In this document: positions 1 through 8,116 of the stretch, piece by piece | Layout: the number at the start of each line of letters is the position of its first letter | How positions within the stretch are numbered: position 1 is the stretch's first letter | From: Chrysochromulina parva | Taxonomy: Eukaryota; Haptophyta; Prymnesiales; Chrysochromulinaceae | NCBI GenBank assembly: GCA_002887195.1 | Contig: PJAB01001675.1 | Location: 1 to 12,929 of the forward strand | DNA: 12,929 bases | Direction of reading: 5' to 3' | Made by a program: the position numbers and the translations under genes | Notes under the pieces: model-generated | The model's input: the letters and a program-made list of their open reading frames with translations, nothing else | Told to the model about the DNA's origin: nothing | Database searches by the model: none

Positions 1-3
1 GAA

Positions 4-120
4 GCACGAGCCGAGGATAACTACCCGACTACCCCGACCGCCCCGACCGCCCCGTTTCGGCGAGTGTAACAAAAACAAATCACACAAAAAATCGAAAACG
101 CCTATCATAAGTAATTCCTA
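4..120 (+). repeat. Left arm of a perfect 117-bp inverted repeat
   Basis: This stretch is identical, base for base, to the reverse complement of 12813-12929. Identity ends sharply: base 121 no longer pairs with 12812. Bases 1-3 have no partner because the window ends at 12929, so the repeat may extend outward. The outer third (24-53) is C-rich on this strand. The opposite strand has four G-runs of 3-4 bases separated by 5-base loops, which fits a G-quadruplex, with the G-rich strand running 5'->3' toward the window edge. The inner part is A-rich. It could be a dispersed repeat present in two orientations, the terminal repeat of a large element, or an assembly effect at contig ends. No transposase lies between the arms. 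Confidence 0.97.
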
Positions 121-662
121 AGAAATCCTTTTGAAAGGAATGTGAAAATCGGCATCCATCTCAGATCCAGTGGGAAGTAAGGAAGGCACGCAGGATTAGG
201 TGTCGAGGAGGGGCGTGGCCCTCAAGGTTTTTTTCGTTGAGGTTCCGCCGGTCGTGCGCCCCGGGCGCGTACACATTTCAGCGCGCCATTATGCATTTAT
301 ATTCCGATTCTCACTTTCTCAGAATGATTGCAGAATGCCGTTGCCGATGGAAAGTGACTCGAGCTGCGAGCAGGATTTTATAAACCACACACCGAATGGT
401 TGTACTCGTAACTCGACGCGTTTTCGGTTTTGCTGGGTCCTATCGGAAGGTATCGCTAATCGGGCGCGTTAAGTATCGCGCGGCCGTGCACTGTATAATA
501 ATATTCGGGCAAGATCGTGCCGGCTCAGACCGGACGTGGACAACCCCTGAACCTCTCAACTCGGCGCCGGCCCGCCGGGCGTCTGCGGTCTCAAAGCCGG
601 ATTCACACCTTTTGCTAACCTAAACCTTTTGCTTTTCGCTTTTCTTTAAGCTTTTCTACATT
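121..662. other. Non-coding stretch between left repeat and carrier gene
   Basis: No ATG-started reading frame here has a recognisable domain or a plausible exon. The stretch begins with a small self-complementary run (CCTTTTGAAAGG at 128-139). It otherwise has mixed composition, less GC-rich than the coding regions. It should contain the 3' untranslated end of the carrier gene on the minus strand. Confidence 0.6.
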
Positions 663-1466
663 CTACAATTGACTGCGCACCGCATCGTACGTGCCAAAGA
701 TGACGGCCTGGCCGAGCCCAATCTTCCACGCGCGCGCGCTCAAGCCGCGCGCGAAGGCGCCCAGCCCTTCGGAGGCGACGAGCTCGCGCACGGCGACGAG
801 CGTGCCGCCGCTGCCCGCCGTGAGCGGAGTCGCCTGCATGTGCGTCTTGACCACATCGACCGGGTTTGTGAGCATCACGCTGAAGACGCCCGCACAGCCG
901 CCGGCGAGAACCGCCGGCGCGGGCGCCTGCCACGCCGTGAGATAGGTCATCATCTGTTCGAAGACGGCGAAGCGCGCGCCGTTGGCAACCATCTGCCTCG
1001 CTGCCGTTGGGCCGGCGCCTAGCCAGAGGCCGGTGACACCCTGCTGTGCGAGCACGCGTGCAGCCGCGCGGGCCACCGATGCGGTGCCGCCTGAGCCCGC
1101 CGCACCGCCCACCTCCGTCTGGCGCAGCACCTTGAGCCGCTCTGTTGGGGCAACCCACACCAGCGCCTCCACAAGGCCGGCGAGTGTCCCCGCCAACAAG
1201 GCGTTGCCTGTGCGACTGCGAAACTCCTCATAGGCTACGTAGCGCAGGGCTGTCTTGCCAGCCACCTGCGCGATTGCCGGCTGCATGCCGTAATAGAGGC
1301 CGCCGACGCCGGCACGCCGAATAGTGTCTGCAATCGACGCTAGCATGCCCGGTGGCCCGCACTTGAGCTGCAGGCGATTCTTGGTGACTTCGAAAGGCAT
1401 TGTGACGACCGTCTCCACGCTACCCGCACCCGCGCCCGCTACGAGGGCTTTGTGCGAGTCGCGCAT
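663..1466 (-). CDS. Mitochondrial carrier family protein, tricarboxylate (citrate) carrier type
   Basis: This is a 267-residue six-helix solute carrier of the SLC25 family, expected in the inner mitochondrial membrane. All three family signatures are visible at the ends of helices 1, 3 and 5: PFEVTK at residues 24-29, PTERLK at 107-112 and PVDVVK at 202-207. They are spaced about 80-95 residues apart, as expected for the threefold repeat. Stretches such as NRLQL, GLYYGM and AVIFGTYDAV resemble the citrate/tricarboxylate carrier group (SLC25A1/CTP1), so exchange of citrate-type anions is the likely role, but substrate cannot be fixed by eye. The open frame runs 13 codons further upstream to a TTG. 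I chose the first ATG (1464-1466), which leaves 23 residues before the first signature, normal for the family. A TTGACTTGCAG acceptor-like site upstream means a 5' exon cannot be excluded. The gene is divergent from the light-harvesting gene. Confidence 0.88.
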   Translation of the reverse strand: MRDSHKALVAGAGAGSVETVVTMPFEVTKNRLQLKCGPPGMLASIADTIRRAGVGGLYYGMQPAIAQVAGKTALRYVAYEEFRSRTGNALLAGTLAGLVEALVWVAPTERLKVLRQTEVGGAAGSGGTASVARAAARVLAQQGVTGLWLGAGPTAARQMVANGARFAVFEQMMTYLTAWQAPAPAVLAGGCAGVFSVMLTNPVDVVKTHMQATPLTAGSGGTLVAVRELVASEGLGAFARGLSARAWKIGLGQAVIFGTYDAVRSQL

Positions 1467-1649
1467 TGGTACAGGAACTGCTTCTCGGTCTTCTCGAAGA
1501 CTCAATCTTTGTCAAGCCCTTGCCCTGCAAGTCAAGTCAAGCACCGCGCCACCAAGATTCGGCTGAGAAAAGACTGACAAGATAACACGCACAAGACCCG
1601 CTTGAAATTCGTCCGTCACGAGGAAACTTGAACTTTCCCCACAACAAAA
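1467..1649. promoter_or_regulatory. Shared divergent promoter, mitochondrial carrier / light-harvesting gene
   Basis: Only 183 bp separate the two start codons, so both 5' untranslated regions and both promoters must lie here or overlap. It contains the 14-bp motif at 1528-1541 described separately. The light-harvesting start is preceded by an A-rich run (ACAACAAAAATG), a common eukaryotic start context. I see no convincing TATA box. Confidence 0.6.
1528..1541 (-). promoter_or_regulatory. 14-bp motif CTTGACTTGACTTG upstream of carrier gene
   Basis: On the minus strand this reads CTTGACTTGACTTG and lies 61 bases before the carrier ATG. The identical 14-mer occurs on the plus strand at 9884-9897, 55 bases before the kinesin ATG. 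It is therefore a candidate proximal promoter or 5'-UTR element. Here it is followed by CAG, so it could instead be the branch point and tract of a 5'-UTR intron acceptor. Confidence 0.4.
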
Positions 1650-2666
1650 ATGAAAAATGGTCTCTCGGCTCGAGATCTACTTATTATCTGTGCGGTGCGA
1701 CACCTCGAGCTCGCCGTCGCCCTTCGCGCGCGCACCATGGCTGGAGTGGCAGCGATGAGGAGCAGGGGGGTGGGGAGGTGGCGCAGATCCATGCGATTGC
1801 TGCTGATGGCCTGAAGTGCCATAGCCTCTTTGGATATCAGCTGCTCGCCCGGCCGTCGTCGCTCTCGAAGTCCTAATTGCGTCCTGCCCACCCTTTTGCT
1901 CGCAGTCGTAGTCATGATCGCCGCTCTTGCCATGCAGACGACCGCGTTCCAGGCGCCGGCCCTTAAGGCCCCAACGCGCGCCGTCGGCGCCTCCATGTTC
2001 GCGGAGGGCGACATTGGCGTCACCCTGCCGCTGGGCGTGTACGACCCGCTTGGCCTCATCGAGACCAAGGACATGCGCCGCTTCGAGATCATGGAGATCA
2101 AGCACGGCCGCGCGGCCATGCTCGGCTTCCTCCACGTGGTCCTCATCCACGCTGGCGTCCGCCTGCCGGGCTACCTCTCCGCTGTCAACGGTGCGCAGCG
2201 CACTGACTGGCCGCAGCTTCCTCTTCATCTACTGCTGCAGCACGCGCGCCGTCGACCGCCCCTCGCCGGTCGTTGCACGCCTTGACCCTCGACTGCCCGC
2301 GTGCTCCGCGCAGATCTCAAGTTCTCGGACATGCCCGTTGGCTGCTTTGCCTCGCTCGAGGCGACGCCGACGCTCGGCTGGTTGCAGATCATGGCCTTCA
2401 CCTGCGCTTCGGAGACGGGCTATGCGGGCACCACGTCGGGGCTGGTGAAGCAGTCGGCCTCCAAGGCGCCGGGCGACATCGGCGGCTCCCAGTGGAAGCG
2501 GTACTCCGATCCCGCGGAGAAGGCCTTCAAGCTCAACGTCGAGCGCAACAACGGCCGTGCGGCCATGATGGGCATCACCGGCTGCCTCGTCCACGAGCTC
2601 CTCGGCGTCGACGCCCTGTACCCGACCGGCGGCCTGGGCGGTGCCGCGCCCGCGGCGATCCTGTAA
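1650..2666 (+). CDS. Fucoxanthin-chlorophyll a/c-type light-harvesting protein, three exons
   Basis: Plastid thylakoid antenna protein of the LHC superfamily that binds chlorophyll a/c and carotenoid. My model is exons 1650-1689, 1906-2190 and 2314-2666, giving 225 residues. Introns start GTGCGG (216 bp) and GTGCGC (123 bp) and both end CAG; the first has a CTAAT branch-like site and a pyrimidine tract. Helix 1 carries EIKHGRAAMLG at residues 77-87, helix 2 spans about 118-137, and helix 3 carries NVERNNGRAAMMG at 183-195. The Glu/Arg pairs and chlorophyll-ligand residues are intact. The second join gives YLSAVND-LKFSDMPVG, which matches family members. Exon 1 supplies MKNGLSARDLLIIF, completing a signal peptide that ends TTA-F at residue 28, the A-F motif of complex-plastid targeting. 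An in-frame TGA at 1812 falls inside intron 1. If exon 1 is wrong, the first ATG in exon 2 is at 1914. The gene converges on the phosphate transporter. Confidence 0.85.
1690..1905 (+). other. Predicted intron 1 of the light-harvesting gene
   Basis: Begins GTGCGGTGCG and ends CTCGCAG. CCTAATTG about 30 bases before the acceptor followed by a C/T-rich run gives a good 3' splice signal. The phase (1) joins exon 1 to exon 2 in frame and removes the TGA at 1812-1814. A strong start context (CACCATGG at 1734-1740) lies within this intron in the same frame. It would need a different donor, so it is a weaker alternative. Confidence 0.65.
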
Positions 2667-3429
2667 GTAGGTCGCGAGGGCTCTTCTGTGCTGCGCTGCG
2701 ATGTGGCCGGGCGCGCGTCGCGGGAGATATGTTGGCGTGCGCGAAGCCATGAAAACGGAGTGAGAGTCAGAGGGGGACAGCGACGATGAACGCGTGTCGA
2801 CCGTATCTAGAGCCACGGGCCTTCTGCGCCCCGTTGTCTTTGTGCTGTTGCGCAGCATGGAATTGAAAGACGACACACAAGACTAGCTTATTTTTCGTGC
2901 GCTCGGAACCGCGCGGTATGGCACGCCTACGGTCGCAGGCTCGCACACTCGCAGCTCGCACGTGTGCGCGGGGCGCGGCGGCCCGGGGAGCCGGGCCCGC
3001 GCCCGGGCGGATTACCGCGCGCGCCCGCAGACCCCGCCGCACGCGTCACGCCCCGGCCCGACCGCACGCACAGGCGCACTGACACCCGAAAGGAAGCCCG
3101 TCTCGCGTGCGTCGACTCGGCATGCCGGACCGGACGGGCGCTTGCACGCGAGGTATCAGCGCCACGCGCACCGTCCATCCGTTCCATTCGAACTCCTGCG
3201 GCGGCGCGGCACCGGGGCCGGGGGCGGACTCCAACTTGCGGTGCTCTTTGGGAGCAAGGCAACCACTGGGCGGGCAGCGTAGACCGAGAGCCACCATCAG
3301 CACGACACGCTGAGCGCAGGCCGCGCCGTCCGTTGCGCCCGACTGCGGGGGCACAATAATGCATCGAGATCATTGAGGGACAGTTCGGATCCGGTCGACG
3401 GCAATTGGCGGCTATGATCAGCGTGGCTC
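2667..3429. other. Convergent 3' spacer, light-harvesting gene and phosphate transporter
   Basis: 763 bp between two genes that point at each other. It should hold both 3' untranslated regions. The first third has mixed composition; about 2930-3320 is extremely GC-rich with many CG-rich runs, which keeps several frames open by chance. None of those frames shows a recognisable domain, a plausible start or matching splice sites. I see no RNA gene. Confidence 0.6.
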
Positions 3430-5148
3430 CTACAGCCACCTGCTTCCCGCCGGAGGCGGCGAGCTTGTCTGGTGTGCGGTGAGATCGCGGCAGATGGCAT
3501 CGTTGGCGTAGAAGGGGAGCATACTTTCGAAGATGGCGACACTCACGAGCGCCGCGAGAGGGATGGTGACCGCCCAACCAATGAGAATCTTGGTGAGCAT
3601 CCCAAAATTGAGCTCCGCGTCGCGCGCGGCACGCATCTTCGCGACGAGGCCCACGCCGATAATCGAGCCGACGAGGCAGTGCGAGGTCGAGACCGCCAGC
3701 CCGAGGACCGTTGAGAGGAGCACTGCGATCCCGGTGCCCATCTGCACCGCGTACGAGCGCGAGGGCGTGAGCTTCGTGATCTTGGAGCCGACCGTGGTGA
3801 TCGTGCGATCGCCCAGCACCAGGATGCCCAGCACGAAGCCGGACGCGCCGAGCAAGAGCACCCAGGGAGGGATCTCGGGGATCGCGTTGATGTCGCCAGA
3901 TGGCCACGAGAGCGCGACCAGCAGCGCCGCCAGGGGGCCGATTGAATTGCCCAGGTCGTTCCCGCCGTGCGCGAACGCCACGGTCATGGCAGAGAGGATC
4001 AGCAGCGGCACAAACGGGCGCTCCTCCTCCGCCACTACGGGGAGGCCGTCGCCCTCTCCGCTCGCGCCACCTTCGACGTCTTCTCGCGCCAAATGGCCCA
4101 TGCCTGCTGCCTTGTCGCCATACCTTTCCGCTAAATGCCTGATGCTGCCGCTGCCGCCGTCGCGCACGCGCAGGATGAGGTCCCGATCCGGCGGTGGCTC
4201 CTTGTTGGTGCGGCAGAGCAGCCCGCCCAGGAAACCCACCACGTCCAGGCCACCTGGGTGGCTCGACGTCTTCTTCACGGGCGACCCCTCCGGCTCGCTA
4301 TCGCTCTCGGTCGCCGTACCTTCTGGGGGGCCCCAGAGGGGCGCGCCGGTGCCATGGCTCTTCGACGAGCTGGGCGTGCTGCTCAGCATCTCAAGACCGC
4401 TCGCTTGAGCGCTGGGGCGGCGGGCGGCGCAGCACGAGGCGACGATGGCCACGAAGATTCCAAGGGCGGCCGACGCGCCCACGGCACGCTCAAGCGGGTG
4501 GATGCGGAGGACGGCGGGCCCGGCGACGACGAGGAAGGCGGCGGCGATGAAGACGGTGGCGGCGATGAGCACGGGCTGCAGCGCGTGCGCGCTGCGCGCA
4601 GGGTCCGCCGTCTCGTGCACCGCACACGAAATGAGCCCGTACAGCAGACCGGACGTGATGCAGCCTGTCATCGGGCTCGCGACCCAAGCGATGAGTGTGG
4701 CTGTGAGTGGCGCGACGCCGAGCGAGCTCACGCCGTGCGCTGCGATGCCCACGGCCGCGAGACCGCTGATGACGCCGTGCGTCGCCGAGATGGGTAGCCC
4801 GTAGAGCGTCGCGAGCAGAGTGGTCGAGCCGGTACCCCCGAGCACACTGAGCATGCCCACGCCGAACAGGAGCACGCCTTCGCAGCCGTCGGCCGCAAAT
4901 GAGGAGGGCTCGATGACGCCCTTGGCGATGGACTTGGCGACGAACGAGCCGAGCGAGACTGCGCCCGCAAACTCGGCGATCGCGCCGAAGAGGATGGCCT
5001 GTTTGAGTGTGAGCGCGCCCGCGCCGTACGAGGTGCCGACCGAGTTGGCAATGTCGTTGGCGGCGTTGGAAAATGCGACCACCAGGCAGCCGAAGATGCC
5101 GAGGATGACGAGCTCCGGCCGCTCCTCTAACTCTGCAAACATGGGCAT
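3430..5148 (-). CDS. PiT/Pho4-family inorganic phosphate transporter
   Basis: 572-residue membrane protein that imports inorganic phosphate by symport with Na+ or H+ (PiT family). Two homologous membrane halves are clear. The N-terminal half has the signature SNAANDIANSVGT at residues 27-39 and PISATH at 119-124. The C-terminal half has AHGGNDLGNSIGP at 393-405 and AVSTSH at 485-490. These GxND/AAND and S(A/T)xH motifs are the family hallmarks. Hydrophobic segments cover about 12-240 and 378-545. Between them lies a hydrophilic, Ser/Glu/Gly-rich loop of roughly 140 residues (241-377), as in eukaryotic members. The ATG at 5146-5148 is followed two codons later by a second ATG; either gives a full-length protein. 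It has no introns. The upstream sequence holds a palindromic phosphate-starvation-type box. The FNT channel gene lies upstream on the same strand. Confidence 0.95.
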   Translation of the reverse strand: MPMFAELEERPELVILGIFGCLVVAFSNAANDIANSVGTSYGAGALTLKQAILFGAIAEFAGAVSLGSFVAKSIAKGVIEPSSFAADGCEGVLLFGVGMLSVLGGTGSTTLLATLYGLPISATHGVISGLAAVGIAAHGVSSLGVAPLTATLIAWVASPMTGCITSGLLYGLISCAVHETADPARSAHALQPVLIAATVFIAAAFLVVAGPAVLRIHPLERAVGASAALGIFVAIVASCCAARRPSAQASGLEMLSSTPSSSKSHGTGAPLWGPPEGTATESDSEPEGSPVKKTSSHPGGLDVVGFLGGLLCRTNKEPPPDRDLILRVRDGGSGSIRHLAERYGDKAAGMGHLAREDVEGGASGEGDGLPVVAEEERPFVPLLILSAMTVAFAHGGNDLGNSIGPLAALLVALSWPSGDINAIPEIPPWVLLLGASGFVLGILVLGDRTITTVGSKITKLTPSRSYAVQMGTGIAVLLSTVLGLAVSTSHCLVGSIIGVGLVAKMRAARDAELNFGMLTKILIGWAVTIPLAALVSVAIFESMLPFYANDAICRDLTAHQTSSPPPAGSRWL

Positions 5149-5925
5149 CGAATCGTTTTCCTACCAACTGAGATGAAAAGTCTAGTATGAATATTCATAC
5201 CTTTGCGATTCGCTATCGACAGTATCATGACCACAAGAACCCGGTCAGCTGACTTGCACTGCCGCTGGATGGCATGTTCATGTTTATGAAGGATGGGTAT
5301 GTTACGGTCGTTTGGCCACCGCACGTGAGACCGCCCACTTGCGCCTTGAGCTTGACGCGAGATAAATATTTAAATTAGGATTTGGGCAATTGGATTTGGG
5401 TACAATTATTGGACGGCCCATCAGACGAGACTGACAGACTGAATGAGACTGAGTTACGTTCACATTATAGAGACATTCCTGCCCGCTCGGGTACCACCCA
5501 CCCCTGGGGCAACACGAAGTGCTCCGGTCGTGTGGGTACCCCCCGCCCCCTAGCCCTTGTACCGTACCGCCGCTACCGTACCCCGGCTTCGTCTTCGAAC
5601 CTGGCTACCCTCCCGGCCCTCCCCCCCTTGGCAGAGAGAGAGCTCGATAGGGGACCACATTGAGTATGCAACCCAATGAACTACAATGGTAGTGGACGGC
5701 GCGGTAAACAACGGCCAGTTCGGCTGCAGCGCGCGTGCCAAGCGTGCATTCATATGCACGACGCGCACATACGCGAACCCTCACACGCGGGACGCCCCAT
5801 GCTTATGATGATTTTCGTCATCGGGGATGGATGTGGTCTCGGTACGCCCTGTGGTCTCTGACTGTGACTCTGACTGAGGAGGGGAATCAAGTCAGGGCGT
5901 TCTAGAGCTTGGTGGCGTTGCCGTT
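5149..5925. promoter_or_regulatory. Pho4 upstream region and FNT 3' flank
   Basis: 777 bp with no convincing coding sequence. The part next to Pho4 contains the 16-bp palindrome at 5185-5200 and, further up, an AT-rich run (ATAAATATTTAAAT, 5362-5375) that could serve as a TATA-like or nucleosome-free element. From 5490 to 5640 there are C-rich runs and several CGTACC repeats. The stretch ends with a 24-bp tandem duplication at the 3' end of the FNT gene. Confidence 0.55.
5185..5200. promoter_or_regulatory. 16-bp palindrome with P1BS-type phosphate box (GNATATNC)
   Basis: GTATGAATATTCATAC is a perfect palindrome lying 37-52 bases upstream of the Pho4 ATG. Its centre, GAATATTC (5189-5196), matches GNATATNC, the box bound by PHR1 in plants and by the related PSR1 in algae during phosphate starvation. 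I found no other match to GNATATNC in the window. It could act as a dimeric activator site on DNA, or form a hairpin if it lies in the 5' UTR. Confidence 0.5.
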
Positions 5926-5946
5926 CTAGAGCTTGGTGGCGTTGCC
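5899..5946 (-). repeat. Perfect 24-bp tandem duplication across the FNT stop codon
   Basis: Bases 5899-5922 and 5923-5946 are identical. On the coding strand each copy contains the last six codons (GNATKL) and a TAG. The inner copy is translated; the outer copy follows the stop. Read-through past the first TAG would meet a second TAG after eight codons. The lack of any difference suggests a recent duplication, or an assembly slip. Confidence 0.95.
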
Positions 5947-6953
5947 AAGCTTGCCGAACTGGAATGAGTAGCCAGCTGCCACCACGACTGCACCGGCGAT
6001 GGCGTTGCCAATAGTCGCGGGGATCATATTTTTCACGATCGTGTCAGCGATTGACAACTTGGCGCCGCCGAGCAGCCCAAGCGGCAACAGGAACATGTTG
6101 GCGACGGAGTGCTCGAGGCCAACTGCGAGGCACGAAGGCACAGCAACGTTACGGGCAGGCGGGAGGGCGATGGCCTTAAGTCGAATGCAGGAAAAGTTCC
6201 CCCAGGCGGTCACGGAACCTTGGAAAGAAGGGAGCAAGGCGGGCAGAGCGGGCAGAGCGTACTGGCCACAAACATCGAGATCGGAAACCAAATGCCGACC
6301 ATCTTGCCTGCGAGGTCGTTGGCCGCGCCTGCCATAAAAACGGCCATGCAGACGCACCAGTTGCACATGATCGCCTTGACGACGGTCGGCATAAATGCGC
6401 CAGAGCACTTTTTCATGGCGGTGGCCACGGCGAGCTCCTGAACGCCGCCGGTTAGGATTCCAGTGTACTGCGCCGCGAGTGCGAGGAGTCCGCAGCCAAC
6501 GACGTTTCCGAAAAATGAGACGGACCAGCTCTTGACTAAGTCATCAAGCGAGATTAGGCCCTCGTACAGTGCTGCCGCCACGGAAGCGCTGTTGCCAGTG
6601 AAGAGCTGGCCGCCCGACATCAGGATCAGCAGGAGGTTGACTGGGAAGAGCGCCGCGAAGATCATCTTTTGCATGCCCGGATTGGATGAGGCTATGCCTG
6701 GGACGCTGCCGGATACGACCGTCGCAAGTAGCCCGCCCAACCCGACGTAGCCTCCGCCCATGATTGATTGGTGCAGAACCTTGATCAGCGGCATTTTGGC
6801 GTTGTCGCGGCCCTTGGCGGCCATGCCAAGGTATGCGTCCTTGGGGGTCTTGACCGAGGAAACATCGGTGACGGCGCCCCCGCCGCGGAATCTTAGCAGG
6901 GCGGGCCGAGCCTCAGCCGAGACGGCCAGCAGCAGCACGAACGCGAGCTTCAT
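5926..6953 (-). CDS. Formate/nitrite transporter (FNT/NAR1-type) channel, two exons
   Basis: 295-residue member of the FNT family, pentameric channels for small monovalent anions (formate, nitrite, lactate). Exon 1 is 6263-6953 and exon 2 is 5926-6122; the 140-bp intron runs GTACGC...CGCAG. The join gives FVA-I-GLEHSVANM, with the conserved channel histidine at residue 235 just after the junction. The pore-loop signature is GGQLFTGN at residues 114-121. Six hydrophobic segments fit the family. The N terminus MKLAFVLLLAVSAEA is a clear signal peptide followed by RPALLRFRGGG, so the protein enters the secretory route. The target may be the complex plastid, as for algal NAR1 nitrite transporters, but this is inferred. 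I chose the ATG at 6951-6953; an upstream in-frame GTG is not a likely start. The gene lies upstream of Pho4 on the same strand, 777 bp apart. Confidence 0.9.
6123..6262 (-). other. Predicted FNT intron
   Basis: Donor GTACGC at 6262, acceptor CGCAG ending at 6123, phase 1. The intron contains an in-frame stop, and removal restores the family sequence across the junction. The first bases contain a short repeat of GCTCTGCCC. Confidence 0.85.
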
Positions 6954-7521
6954 GAGGATCACGCGAGGTCATCGAGGTTTCGTCGAGAGTGCGCACCCGA
7001 GATTTCGTCCGAGCCGGAGATTTGCCTGATTTGCCGCGCCAGTCTAAAGACCTAACATTGCCGAGCGAGGCGCAGATCGGAACGAGAACTGAGGCTATCG
7101 GTTGGGTTCTTCATTGTGGGTTCTCTGGCGCCGTGCGGTTCGTTTACGAAGTGCAAAATTTTGTTTAAGCTAGGATTCCAACTTTAATCTTTATTAAGGT
7201 GGTGAGAAGGTGGACCCGTGACGCATTGTTTCATACCTTAACGATCGTGCCGTGACACACTAGGAACCTAACATCTACTTCCCAGCACGTCCTCCAACGA
7301 AGAGAGGCGTTGAGGTGTATATATATCTCGACCCCTCGCATTGGACCCGCTCGAGGACATATGCCACTCGAGGAGCAATTGCACTCGAGGGTATCTCCGA
7401 CGACACACGATACAGGATAAAAGTACAGCTACAGGTGGTACAGAGCCGTGCGCGCTGTCACAGGCGGTGTCTTAGCGCGGTGTCCGTTAACGGCAGGGAA
7501 TCCGAGCTACACTCCTGTGTA
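6954..7521. promoter_or_regulatory. FNT upstream region
   Basis: 568 bp between the FNT start codon and the hAT-like element, with no supported gene. An AT-rich part (7150-7200) and a TATATATAT run (7317-7325) could belong to the FNT promoter. Three CTCGAGG copies sit at about 7350-7390. The septin 3' end lies on the far side of the element. Confidence 0.45.
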
Positions 7522-7529
7522 CCGGCTAA
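7522..7529 (+). repeat. Left 8-bp target-site duplication of hAT-like element
   Basis: CCGGCTAA directly abuts the left terminal repeat and is repeated exactly at 7998-8005, directly after the right terminal repeat. An exact 8-bp duplication is the insertion footprint of hAT-superfamily elements. Confidence 0.9.
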
Positions 7530-7997
7530 TAGAGCAGCCTAACGTTAGATTTGAGTTCTAACGTTAAGGAAGCGTTAAATTTTCCCCTTAACGTTGTTTC
7601 ATGTTAATGTTAATGATGAAAGGCTTGTTGTTGTTAAACGTTGATAACACTGTTTTGCACTTTTGCTTGTCAAAAAGGAGGTCGAAAAGGGTCAAAATTA
7701 CCAAAATGTGTCACCAAGGAGGTCAACAAGGGTCAAAAATCTTACCATAGATCGCGTATGGGTCAAAACGCAGGTCAAAAAGGGTCAAAAATCTTACCAA
7801 AAGGGAGGTCTTACCAAAAATGGGTCAAAAAGGAGGTCAAAAAGGGTCAAAGATCTAGTAGGGAGTTGTTAATGTTAACGGAAAACCCTTAACGTTGACG
7901 TGTTGTTGTTAATGGTTCCTACTGTTGTTATGTTGTTACATGTTAGTGTTAAACACTATCTTCAACAGTGTTTGGTCCTTAACGTTAGGCTGCTCTA
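7530..7997. mobile_element. Non-autonomous hAT-like DNA transposon (MITE-like), 468 bp
   Basis: Perfect 18-bp terminal inverted repeats (TAGAGCAGCCTAACGTTA) occupy 7530-7547 and 7980-7997. Exact 8-bp duplications CCGGCTAA flank them. The terminus TAGAG fits the hAT consensus YARNG, and 8 bp is the hAT target length. Both subterminal parts are crowded with TTAACGTT/GTTAAT words, as expected for transposase-binding repeats. The middle (about 7669-7859) is an imperfect tandem array. No transposase frame is present; the open frames inside are repeat-encoded and Lys-rich. The base composition (AT-rich) differs strongly from the neighbouring genes. The element sits in the FNT upstream region, 119 bp beyond the septin stop codon, and could affect the expression of either gene. 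Confidence 0.9.
7669..7859 (+). repeat. Tandem array inside the hAT-like element
   Basis: About four imperfect units of roughly 45-60 bp, each built from AAGGAGGTCAAAAAGGGTC followed by AAAATCTTACCA and a GGGTC word. Unit length varies and some units have partial repeats. The purine-rich strand bias is striking. It encodes Lys/Gly/Gln-rich peptides only by chance. Confidence 0.75.
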
Positions 7998-8005
7998 CCG
8001 GCTAA
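7998..8005 (+). repeat. Right 8-bp target-site duplication
   Basis: CCGGCTAA, identical to 7522-7529. The reconstructed empty site would hold this 8-mer once. Confidence 0.9.
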
Positions 8006-8116
8006 GTACGAAGTATCGCCAGCTGACCCGTAAATTTTCCAGGGGTTACCTCGGCGCCTACCTCGGACCTACAAAGGCCTCGCCTCCCACCACCCACGAC
8101 ATTATCGAGATTGGCC

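Noticed and set aside
1..120. Telomere or chromosome end
   Set aside because: G-rich orientation fits, but the repeat units are not TTAGGG-like, and the array is short and non-uniform.
121..662. Small open frames at 200-623
   Set aside because: No homology-like motif, no plausible start context, and composition typical of non-coding sequence.
1812..1814. In-frame TGA suggesting that the light-harvesting gene is a pseudogene
   Set aside because: A good intron (1690-1905) removes it and yields a proper signal peptide.
2927..3907. Long minus-strand open frame of 326 codons
   Set aside because: Arg/His/Ala-rich with no domain; overlaps Pho4 in another frame and a GC-rich spacer where stops are rare.
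3533..4797. Two long plus-strand frames opposite Pho4
   Set aside because: Low-complexity Pro/Arg/Ala sequence antisense to a well-supported transporter.
7641..7892. Lys-rich 69-83 residue frames
   Set aside because: Encoded by the tandem array of the hAT-like element; no ATG-based gene structure or domain.
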